Program-made: the position numbers and the translations under genes
From: Mauremys mutica
Taxonomy: Eukaryota; Chordata; Testudines; Geoemydidae
Direction of reading: 5' to 3'
Length of the DNA: 64,000 bases
NCBI RefSeq assembly: GCF_020497125.1
Contig: NC_059082.1
Coordinates: forward strand, 29,224,965-29,288,964
Shown here: piece by piece, positions 11,377-19,752 of the stretch
Layout of the letters: each line of letters opens with the position of its first letter
Position numbering within the stretch: the stretch's first letter is position 1
Notes under the pieces: generated by a model
The model's database searches: none
Told to the model about the DNA's origin: nothing
The model's input: only the letters and a program-made list of their open reading frames with translations

Positions 11377-12624
11377 TTATTGTTGGCTTTCAGCCTCAAA
11401 TTCTTCCCTCAAGGCATCCCTAATCCTTGTAGCCCTGTGCTGGGCCTCTCTATTAGCCCTGCTCTCTGGCTGTGCATATTCAGCCTCCAGGACTTGAACC
11501 TCGGTGGTCCATGCCTCACTGAATGTTTCACCCTTCCCTTCACAAATATTATGGAGGGTACAGCAAGCGCATATAACCGCGGGGATGCTGCTTTCCCCCA
11601 AGTCTAGCTTCCCATACAAGCAACGCCAGCGGGCTTTTAAATGCCCAAAAGCACACTCCACAGTCATTCTGCACCGGCTCAGCCTGTAGTTGAACCGGTC
11701 CTTGCTCCTGTCAAGCTTCCCTGTATAGGGTTTCATGAGCCAAGGCAGTAACGGGTACGCGGGGTCTCCAAGGATCACAGTGGGCATTTCGACATCCCCT
11801 ACTGTGATCTTCCTGTCTGGGAAAAAAGTCCCTGCCTGCATCTTCCTGAACAGGCCACTGTTCCGAAAGATGCGTGCATCATGCACCTTTCCAGGCCAGC
11901 CTGTGTAAATGTCAATGAAACGCCCGCGGTGATCCACAAGCGCCTGGAGAACCATAGAGAAATACCCCTTCCGATTAACGTACTCTGATGCCAGGTGGGG
12001 GGGGGCCAGAATAGGAATATGCGTCCCATCTATCGCCCCTCCACAGTTAGGGAAACCCATGTGTGCAAAGCCATCCACAATGTCCTGCACGCTCCCCAGA
12101 GTCACGGTCTTTCTTAGCAGGATGCGATTAATTGCCTTGCAAACTTGCATCAAAACGATTCCCACGGTCGACTTTCCCACACCAAACTGGTTCCCGACCG
12201 ACCGGTAGCTGTCTGGAGTTGCCAGCTTCCAGATTGCAATAGCCACTCGCTTTTCCACCGTCAGGGCAGCTCTCAATCTTGTGTCCTTGCGCCGCAGAGT
12301 GGGGGCGAGCTCAGCACACAGTCCCATGAAAGTGGCTTTTCTCATACGAAAGTTCTGCAGCCACTGCTCGTCATCCCAGACTTCCATGACGATGTGATCC
12401 CACCACTCAGTGCTTGTTTCCCGAGCCCAAAAGCGGCGTTCAACGGTGCTGAGCATTTCCGTAAATGCCGCAAGCACTTTAGTGTCACACGCGGCAGGCA
12501 AATCCATATTGATATCATCGTCGGAATCCTCACTGTCACTTTGGAGCTGAAGGAATAGCTGGACTGCCAAACGTGTTGTGCTGGTGACACTCATCAGCAG
12601 AGTCCTCAGCAGATCGGGCTCCAT
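11377..12624 (-). CDS. Harbinger DDE transposase (HARBI1-like)
   Basis: An uninterrupted minus-strand frame, 415 codons from the ATG at 12624 (MEPDLLRTLL) or 430 from an in-frame ATG at 12669. The N-terminal third is acidic then helical. A helix-turn-helix-like segment (VEKRVAIAIWKL...YRSVGNQFGVGKSTV) precedes the DDE_Tnp_4 fold. Counting from the upstream ATG, catalytic candidates are D214 in GGAIDGTHIPI, D302 in LGDPAYPLLPWLMKPY, and E338 in VECAFGHLKARWRCL; WPGKVHDARIFRNS (D264) lies between. The order, spacing and length fit PIF/Harbinger transposases, which cut and paste the element at TWA sites together with the Myb-like partner. Domesticated HARBI1 is the vertebrate relative. All key residues are present. 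I favour the inner ATG, since the 15 extra residues look like leader. Confidence 0.93.
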   Translation of the reverse strand: MEPDLLRTLLMSVTSTTRLAVQLFLQLQSDSEDSDDDINMDLPAACDTKVLAAFTEMLSTVERRFWARETSTEWWDHIVMEVWDDEQWLQNFRMRKATFMGLCAELAPTLRRKDTRLRAALTVEKRVAIAIWKLATPDSYRSVGNQFGVGKSTVGIVLMQVCKAINRILLRKTVTLGSVQDIVDGFAHMGFPNCGGAIDGTHIPILAPPHLASEYVNRKGYFSMVLQALVDHRGRFIDIYTGWPGKVHDARIFRNSGLFRKMQAGTFFPDRKITVGDVEMPTVILGDPAYPLLPWLMKPYTGKLDRSKDRFNYRLSRCRMTVECAFGHLKARWRCLYGKLDLGESSIPAVICACCTLHNICEGKGETFSEAWTTEVQVLEAEYAQPESRANREAQHRATRIRDALREEFEAESQQ

Positions 12625-12972
12625 TTGCCACAGAAATCGCGATTCACACAGAGAGTAACAGAAAGACACTCACAATGGCGCCAAACGCTGCTGGAAAGAG
12701 TGAATGCTGGGATGTGAAGCGATGCACCACGGGGCGCTGGCAAACAGGAAGCGGAATGACCCGCACACTTCCTTCCCCTTCCCACAATACTCAGCGCCAA
12801 AACGGCGCCAAAACGGGACGAGGTGCTCTGTGGGATAGCTGCCCACAATGCACCTCTCAATACAGCGCTGGAAAGTGCTGCAAGTGTGGCCACACTGCAG
12901 CGCTGGTAGCTGTCAGTGTGGCCACACTCCAGCGCTGGCCCTTCCACAGCTGCATGACCAGCGCTGTAACTC

Positions 12973-13005
12973 CCAGCGCTGCAACTTGTAAGTGTAGCCA
13001 AGCCC
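12973..13005 (-). repeat. Harbinger right terminal inverted repeat
   Basis: Exact inverted match of the left terminus. Inward copies of the CAGCGCTG palindrome reach back to about 12862. Confidence 0.95.
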
Positions 13006-13208
13006 TAAGAGACCATTCAAGGGGAAATGGACTGTTAGCACCTCTGCAGTTGTAATCCACTACCCCTTCTTTGTCCTACAGATTGGATATAGGGTTTATT
13101 ACAACAGTGTCTTTAATGATTTTTAGTGACCAATAAAGTTATGAATTTAAGCTCCCAGGCCTGTCTTTTTAAGGTGTTGTGTAGGTTTCTTTCTAGGGCA
13201 AGGACTAA

Positions 13209-14100
13209 GGCCTGGTCTACACTACAGAGTTAAGTCTATGTAAAGCTGTTTGTCGATCTAATTATGTCGGTGTCCACACTACAGCTTTCCTCCTGCTTAT
13301 GTAAGTGCTCTGCTACATCAACATCATAACTCAACCTCCATGAGAGACATAGGGCTTATATCGGTGTAGGTAGGGTGATGCAGTATCCGTGTAGACCAGT
13401 GGTGTCCAAACGTTTCCTGTCTTGCGTCCCTTTTACCAGTAATGTAATCTGTCCGCACACCCCCCTTCATTACTACACAGTTAGCTCAGCAGAGGAACTT
13501 GGGCTGATTGCAGAGTTGGGGGCGCAACTGTGGATGGGGGCGGAGCTGAGGCTGGCCTAGGGGTGGAGAGGGAATGAGGGCAGAACTAGGCTGGGGGTTG
13601 AGAATGGAGCAGAACTGTGGTTGGGGCCAGAGTAGAACTGGGGGTGGGGCAGGCTTTGCCCCTCCCCCCATGCTCTTCTGCATCCCTGTGGGGGGCGGGG
13701 GGATGCCACACAGTTTGGGGACCACTGGTGGAGACACTGTGGGTTACTTACATCTGATGTTGGCTGTCATTCTTGTCAAGTTCACAGTTCCCTGTTGGAG
13801 CCTTGAACTTGACAAGAAAACCTGGCTCACAGCTCAGGCTGTTACCACGGGGGGGGCTCTAGCTAGAGCCCGGCTGCTGCCTGAGGTCCTAGCTCCCCAC
13901 TGGGAGCTCTGGTGGCTTCTGGGGTCAGGGTTCCCTGCTCCCAGATGGGCTGCCTCCTGGGAGGATGGGGGTGGGGGGAACTACATGTGAAGCGGAGAGC
14001 CCAGGCTCTCGGCCCTCCACACTGCCCCTCTTAAGTCATTGGAAGTGCTCCTGTTGAGGAGGGTAGTGTTGACATGAACCATTGTAGTGTAGACATGCCC
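13209..14100. mobile_element. Harbinger MITE holding a hAT insertion
   Basis: The left end GGCCTGGTCTACACTACAGA and the right end (complement of GGGCATGTCTACACTACAAT) are inverted repeats flanked by TAA/TAG. The body 13740-14050 is GC-rich with a short inverted repeat around TTGTCAAGTTC/GAACTTGACAAG (13772-13818). No gene. Confidence 0.75.
13397..13727. mobile_element. hAT MITE nested in the Harbinger MITE
   Basis: Begins CAGTGGTGTCCAAACG and ends CAGTTTGGGGACCACTG. The flanking 8-bp duplications GTGTAGAC (13389-13396) and GTGGAGAC (13728-13735) match at 7 of 8 positions. The interior is G-rich with repeated GGGGC(A/G)GAGC and GAACTG words. Confidence 0.88.
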
Positions 14101-14210
14101 TAGGAGGTCAGATATGGAGTGATTTGTGTAAACTGGTTTGCCTCCATGTCATATGGTGATTTTGTCCATTATTTTTCTGTGAGAGTTTGCCTACCACCCC
14201 ACACTGAAAC

Positions 14211-14489
14211 CCATGTTGGTTATCACTAAACAATTGAGTACCACAGAAAAATAATAAGACAATAACATCATATCACCTACAGGTGATATGATGTTATTGA
14301 TAATAAAAAAGCATGTAATACATAAAGCATTCAAACACCCCCATAATGTAGACCTCATGGATTTGAACCTGCTTCCATTTAAAAAGCAATGGCAAAGCTC
14401 CCTTCAACTTCAAATTTGCGGAATCAAGCTCTGTATGAATCTTTTACATAGGAGTGTTCTGTGGCACAGGGAAGTTCATTGACTATAAA
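14211..14489. other. Intronic sequence with a short palindrome
   Basis: Contains an inverted repeat (ATCATATCACCT next to AGGTGATATGAT, 14267-14292). Otherwise I recognise nothing. Confidence 0.6.
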
Positions 14490-14936
14490 GGGTATGTCTA
14501 CACTGCAGTTGTGTGTGAGATTATAGCACATGTAAGCATGTCTACTTTAATCTAGCTAGTGTGTGAGTACCAGTAGCAGTGATGCTACTGCAGCGTGGGC
14601 TAGCCATCTGGTACACGTCTACCTTGATATAACTCTGTCCTCGGGAGCCAAAAAATCTTACCACTTTATAGGTGAAACCGCGTTATATCAAACTTGCTTT
14701 GATCCACCGGAGTGTGCAGCCCCCCCCCCCCCGAGCACTGCTTTACCACGTTATATCCGAATTCGTGTTATATCGGGTCGCGTTATATAGGGGTAGAAGT
14801 GTATGTACGCAGGGTCATGGGCATGCTTGTACAACCTGTGCTGTTGTGGCTTCATTGTTACTGGTCTCTAAAATAGCTGGATTCAATCTAGCTCAAGTAT
14901 GCCTATGTGCGCTGTATTCACACCTAGACATCCCAC
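14490..14936. mobile_element. Harbinger-type MITE with mariner insertion
   Basis: Starts GGGTATGTCTACACTGCAGT after an A-rich TAAA target. The body has subterminal TTAATCTAGCTAG near 14548 and its rough complement near 14870-14900. It ends around CACACCTAGACATCCC, a decayed terminus. The mariner MITE 14612-14803 splits it. Confidence 0.65.
14612..14803. mobile_element. Tc1/mariner-type MITE (copy 2)
   Basis: Starts TACACGTCTACCTTGATATA and ends GGGGTAGAAGTGTA. It shares with 5791-5973, in inverted orientation, the phrases for CTCCTGAGGACAG, the GTGAAACCGCGTTATATC block and the G/C-run next to a GAGCACTGC box. TA duplication on both sides. Confidence 0.85.
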
Positions 14937-15254
14937 TAAGTCTTCACAGTAGGACTAACTTAGGTGATTAGGATCTGGGTCTGAGTACCTTTGTTAGCCT
15001 AGCATGGATGTGAGCAGCTGCACTGCAAGGCTACATTTAAGTTAGTGTTCTCACTGGTGCTGCATTCACCCATGTATCGCTAGGACTCCTTTTTGCTGCA
15101 GTTAGCTGAGCTGCTCTATGATTCTTTCCTCATGAATTATGAAAGAAGGTGCCTGTCTTCCTTGGGACACAGGGGAAATTGTGGAAAGTATTGGAAAACT
15201 ACCAGCACTGGAAAGGTTTAATCTGCTTTCTCACTGCAAAGTGGATGGATTACT

Positions 15255-15387
15255 AGAGCCCTGCAAATCTATGGACATCCGCTTTATATCTGTGGCAGTC
15301 TGCATCCATGGATGTGGCTATCCGCAGACCATATTGGTGGATTGTGGATTGGATGCAGACACAAATTTTGTATGGGCCTAGGGCTCT
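15255..15387. mobile_element. Small hAT-like MITE
   Basis: AGAGCCCTGCAAATC at the left is opposed by GGGCCTAGGGCTCT at the right. The interior repeats GGATGTGGCTATCCGCAGAC-type words. I could not see a clean 8-bp duplication. Confidence 0.5.
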
Positions 15388-16065
15388 GTGGAGTCCCAGC
15401 CGGAGTGAAAGCTTGACTTGGCCTTTTGCTTATACCACAGGACAGATCAGCTAAGGCCCAGGTTGAAAGTACAACCCAACTCAGGTGAGAATGTTTTGTG
15501 TGTAGATGGGAGGAAGGTTAAGGGCAACATTCGAGTAACACTACAAGTTAACTCTGCAGGGAAGACATACCTTAATTTTAACTGACATTAACACAGTTAG
15601 AAGTATATTATGAGTATATTATGAGTGTTGGAATAAGAGGAAATATCTTCACTATAAATAGAAGGATAAACTTAGTGCTGTTTATTAGATTGTGGTAAAC
15701 AGATACAGAAAGTATGTGGGTTTTGCTTAAAAATGGAATGATCTATAATTTAAGAATCCACATGGAGTTTGTAACAATGGCTCAGTGCAGGAAAGTTATT
15801 TATTAAAAATGCTACATTTTCCCCAACTATCCTGAGGAGAATGGGCTGATCAGGCAGATTCAGTACTAATTTAGAAGTTCCTGGCTGTTATCTTAGCATC
15901 TCGATGCTAACATGATGAATTATAGTTTTATGTACTTAGCTTGATTAAAATTGGATGCAGTAAGGTAAAATATATTCATTTCAGTCTGACTAATTAAACA
16001 ATTAATCCACTTCTTAAAAAGTCTGGAAAATCTCTAGAGGAAAAAATCTTACTCTATTGATCAAG
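15388..16065. other. Intronic sequence without recognised gene
   Basis: AT-rich. I recognise no exon or repeat. Confidence 0.55.
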
Positions 16066-16137
16066 TATCAGAGGGGTAGCCATGTTAGTCTGGATCTGTA
16101 AAAGCAGCAAAGAGCCCTGTGGCACCTTATAGACTAA

Positions 16138-16942
16138 GGGTATGGCTACATTTACAAATCTGCAGCGCTGGTAGTTGCAGCGCTGGTCGTCCAGCTGTGC
16201 AGGGCCAGCGCTGGTGTGTGGCCACACTCACAGCTACCAGCGCTGCAGTGTGGCCACATTTGCAGCATTTGCAGCGCTGTTGGGAGTGATGAATTATGGG
16301 CAGCTATCCCAGCATTCAAGTGGTAGCAACGTGCTTTTCAAAAGAGGGGGGTGTGGGGCAGTGTGACAGGGACCGGGGGGGGGGCGGGGGGAGAGTGGAT
16401 TTTTGGAACTGACTGTGCAAAATCAGAATTTTCCCACCCCCTTACTGTTAACTGCAAACAGCCTGCATCCAACATACCCTCTTTCCCCCCTCTGCCCCCT
16501 CCCCCCGTTTCTCTCAAGCAAAGTAAACACTCAACCCCTGTGAATGACTCCTTTTCTCACTGCTGGTCAAGCAAAATGCAAACACTCAACCCCTGTGAAT
16601 CATGCAGGGAGGAGGATCTCATTTGATTGTTCACAGATTGATCACAGCAAAGAGGAGCTGATAAGCAGCTCTGGTAGAGCAGCTCCCGAGGTTCATCATA
16701 AAACAAAGGGAGTAATTTAGTTAAAAGCATCTGGGATACACCCTTATACCCTGGAGGCCAATAACAGCGCTGGTGTGTGGCCACACTTGATGACCAACGC
16801 TGCAATCCTTATTCCCCATGCTGAGTGAGGTGTATGGCCAGGGAGTTGCAGCGCTGGAAGTGCCCTGCAGGTGTGGCCACTTACTAATTGCAGTGCTGGA
16901 AAGCCTCCACCAGCGCTGCAACTCGCAAGTGTAGCCATACCC
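16138..16942. mobile_element. Harbinger MITE, 805 bp
   Basis: Termini GGGTATGGCTACATTTACAA and the inverted GGGTATGGCTACACTTGCGA, with TAA duplications at 16135-16137 and 16943-16945. Seven or more CAGCGCTG-like palindromes lie in the outer 130 bases on each side, as in the autonomous element. A duplicated phrase (AACACTCAACCCCTGTGAAT at 16527 and 16580) and a G-run at 16376-16391 lie inside. No transposase remains. Confidence 0.92.
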
Positions 16943-17135
16943 TAACAGACGTATTGGAGCATGAGCTTTCGTGTGTGAATACCAAGGGAGGAGAAACTGC
17001 TTTTGTAGTTAGCTAGCCACACCTCAACTGCTAGAAGAGGGCCTCGTCCTCCCTGATTGAACTAACCTCATTATCTCTAGGTAGATTCTTGCTTGCATAT
17101 TTATACCTGCCTCTGGAAATTTCCAGTACATGCAT

Positions 17136-17173
17136 CCGACGAAGTGGGTATTCACACACGAAAGCTCATGCTC
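17136..17173 (+). ncRNA. Degenerate hammerhead-ribozyme-like motif
   Basis: CCGACGA (one change from the CTGANGA core) is followed by a hairpin GTGGGTATTCACACAC, then GAAA, then GCTCATGCTC, which can form a two-base-pair stem and end in a UH cleavage position. In the family consensus I remember, the core is CTGACGA with a fully paired GTGGGT/ACCCAC stem. Penelope-like elements are known to carry minimal hammerheads. Here the core substitution and mispaired stem make activity doubtful. A stem I partner is not obvious. Confidence 0.4.
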
Positions 17174-17225
17174 CAATACGTCTGTTAGTCTATAAGGTGC
17201 CACAGGACTCTTTTGCTGCTTTTAC

Positions 17226-18924
17226 TCTGAGAAATTGCAGAAGAAGACTAGATGTTAGTGTAATGTAAATTGTCATATCAAATTAAAAAAGACTGTGTGC
17301 TCAGTATACTTCCTCCGTCTGTCTGGTTAGAGTCCCTACAATCAACAAGTCATTTGTCATTAAAAAAAACAGAAAAGTATGGTTGTTTTAGTTATATACT
17401 AACCAATCATGAATTTGGATCTTCAACTAGCACTGACTCCAGTTGGATTCTGTTGAACTCTGCATGGTCTAAAGGATGTGCACTTACATGGCTGCTTGCA
17501 GGATTGGGTCCATAAAGAGCAATTCTGCTACATAAAGTATTTCTGGGTTTCTGTGACTTTCGTGTGACATAGAAACCTGTTGCTTATAGTCTTCACTATT
17601 TTCAGAACTTGCATGAACGGAACATGTGCTGCACCTCTTGGCCTCTTAGTCTATTTGAAATAAACACTCAATGTCATTCTAGAAGAGAGGTAAGAAGCTG
17701 AACATATACTGGTACTTTACGTTTTTGAAGCAAACTTTCCTAATCACTTAAAATTTCTGATCTGACACATCCATTGCCTAGGGGACCACGGAGGAATGTT
17801 TGGCGTGGGCTGGGTAATGGCTGCCATGCCCTCCAGTGTAAGTGTAGTCCTTGGTGCCAGCAAACCACTGGATGCTGGTGGCCACAGTGACCATGTAGGA
17901 TGGCATGGCCTCACTCGGCCTGGCTTGAACAAGAAGTGGGGCTGCACCCATTGTGCCAACTAGGGACTGAGCGCACGGCTGGACCCTGCAGCAGCAACAC
18001 CCCCTTGGACATAGCCCTTGCCTAAACCCTGAGCTGCACCCCTCCTGGCATACAGCCCCTAGTTACACCCACACCTGCACCCTGAGCTACACTCTTGCCT
18101 GCACACAGCCCCTAGCTACTCCCTGCCTGCAACCTGAGCTGGCTGAAAGGCCAAAAATTGAAGATAAGGTTGAGCCTCACTAACGTATGTCCACAGCTGG
18201 TAAAACTCTGTAAGGAGAAGCAGGCAACTATTTTGTTTTAAAAGGAAATAACAGAATGTGCTTAACAGTTTTGTTAACATTGTTGTGTTGCTTATTCAGT
18301 TTTATACAAAACTGTGTTTTCCCCGTTTGAACCCCAGTTTGCTCTCAATTTTTTTTTTAAAGGTATAGTTTTATAAAAACGGTTTGGTTTCAAAGATCTT
18401 GAAGTATTTCTCTGAGTGCATAATGCTAGGGATTTCTGTCATTACAATTGTTTACATTAAAATAAAAAGGAAATGTACATTGTTTATTTACAGTGTTATA
18501 GTTTATATCTGGGTAATTAAAATTAATGATTTTCCTCAAGAAGTGTTAATAGTGCGCTGCAGTGCCTTTTGCAGCTGTACAGGTGGTCCTCAAGGGAAAA
18601 GGTTTTGGAACCCTGGCCTGAGTTGAGGTATATGTGATGGGCCCTTTTCAGTGCTGGAGCTTGTTCATGCTTATTGCAGGCAGTTGAGGACGATGATCAC
18701 CTTTTCATTGATATTCTGTATTGATTTTTTTTATATGTAAGTGAAACTACTTTCTGCAGATGTTAAACACAGTAGCAGAGGGAATCAAACATCACGTTAT
18801 ATTTTTATAGTGTGTGTATAGTTTTTTGGTTGCACAAGGAATGCAGGATTGAGCCCCATAAAACTCCCATTGCAGACATTGGGATTTCTCAATGCAAAGA
18901 AAATGCAGGATCAACCCATTAATG
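17226..18924. other. Intronic sequence; part resembles a decayed hAT element
   Basis: A stretch at 17930-18130 has imprecise repeats of a CCTGAGCTGCACCC...ACAGCCCCTAG unit. At 18595-18617 AAGGTTTTGGAACCCTGGCC resembles an inverted hAT terminus. I cannot find a left end. The rest is AT-rich with nothing recognised. Confidence 0.35.
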
Positions 18925-19752
18925 CAGGGGTAGGCAACCTATGGCACTTCAGATTCTTAAACCATGGGTGAAGTGCTGTAGCTATCTTTAGAAATCTCAC
19001 GTTGGTACCTTCTTTGCATTTTGTCAAATCTGCAGTGAAAGTGTTCTTAAACTTTCGGATGGGTCATCATCCGAGACTGCTAGAACATGAAATATATGGC
19101 AGAATGCGGGTAAAACACAGAACAGGAGACATATAATTTTCCCCCAAGGAATTCAGTCTCAAATTTAATTAACACTTCTAAAAAAAAAAAAAAAAAAGCG
19201 TCATCAGCATGGAAGCATGTCCCCTGGAATGGAGGTTGAAGCATGGAGGGACATATGAATCTTTAGCGCATCTGGCATGTAAATACCTTGTGACGCCTGT
19301 TACAACAGTGCCATTCGAATGCCTGTTCTCACTTTCAGGTGACATTGTAAACAAGAAGCGGGCAGCGTTATCTTCTGCAAATGTAAACAAATTTGTTTGT
19401 CTGAGCATTTGGCTGAACAAGAAGTAGGACTGAGAGGACTTGTAGGCTCTAAAGTTTTACATTGTTTTATTTTTGAATGCAGTTATTTTTTTGTACATAA
19501 TTCTACATTTGTAAATTCAACTTTCATGATAGAGATTGCACTACAGTACTTGTATTAATTGAATTGAAAATACTATTTTTTTACAGTGAAAATATTTATA
19601 ATAAATATGAAGTGAGCAAAGTACACTTGTTGTTCTGTGTTGTAGTTAAAATCAATATATTTGAAAATGTGAAAAAATCCAAAAATATTTATGTAAGTAG
19701 TATTCTATTGTTTAACAGCACGATTAATCGTGCTAATGGTGATTAATTTTTT
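18925..19752 (+). mobile_element. hAT transposon relic with inverted internal segment
   Basis: Starts with a hAT-like end (CAGGGGTAGGCAACCTATGG). Bases 18948-19053 read on the minus strand as transposase body (TFTADLTKCKEGTNVRFLKI, then ALHPWFKNLK, the altered LDPRFK motif). Bases 19195-19427 read on the plus strand as the C-terminal dimerisation domain. The 3' untranslated part runs to CACGATTAATCGTGCTAATG (19719-19738) with no clear right end. Confidence 0.75.
19195..19427 (+). pseudogene. hAT transposase C-terminal dimerisation domain remnant
   Basis: An open frame giving PLEWRLKHGG, then LAHLACKYLVTPVTTVPFEC and LFSLSGDIVNKKRAALSSAN. The P-LA--YL--P-TS-P-ER-FS-AG pattern is that of hATC domains in ZBED-type hAT transposases. 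The catalytic core is missing and the frame starts inside the domain after a poly-A interruption (19181-19198), so it is non-functional. Confidence 0.85.

Larger units (their letters stand above)
8959..13005. mobile_element. Nearly intact PIF/Harbinger DNA transposon
   Basis: A 4,047-bp element. Its first 33 bases, starting GGGCTTGGCTACACTTACAA, are repeated exactly in inverted orientation at its end. It is flanked by TAA at 8956-8958 and 13006-13008, the three-base target duplication of PIF/Harbinger elements. It carries a convergent pair of genes: a Myb/SANT-like protein on + (two exons) and a full-length DDE transposase on -. It also has an antisense exon-like ORF inside the Myb intron. 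Perfect termini and an open transposase frame indicate recent activity. A probable frameshift in the Myb C-terminus suggests this copy may not be fully autonomous. Confidence 0.95.
8806..14210 (-). mobile_element. Penelope-like element relic, interrupted by two insertions
   Basis: The flanks 8806-8958, 13006-13208 and 14101-14210 read as one interrupted sequence. They run from GTGGGTGAGGTAATATATTT and GGACCAACTTCTGTTGATGA through AAGGTGGAACAGATTGTTTT, then GACCATTCAAGGGGAAATGG and GCTCCCAGGCCTGTCTTTT, then AGGTCAGATATGGAGTGAT. In my memory these phrases are consecutive in one high-copy turtle repeat. On the minus strand the 8840-8890 part is a decayed hammerhead-like segment, with AAAA where GAAA is expected. 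No coding capacity survives. The Penelope assignment is inferred from the ribozyme-like core and the inverted-copy habit of the family. Confidence 0.5.
16066..17225. mobile_element. Penelope-like element fragment with inverted ends, split by a Harbinger MITE
   Basis: The left arm (16066-16137, ending CCCTGTGGCACCTTATAGAC) is the reverse complement of the right end at 17186-17224 (GTCTATAAGGTGCCACAGGA). Likewise GTATTGGAGCATGAGCTTTC (16951-16970) is inverted at 17160-17180. Joining across the MITE at its TAA target gives a continuous AGACTAACAGACG. The body 16980-17130 is non-coding. The right arm carries a hammerhead-like core (separate entry). Confidence 0.65.

Noticed and set aside
12145..12558. 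137-codon plus-strand frame
   Set aside because: Shadow of the transposase on the opposite strand.
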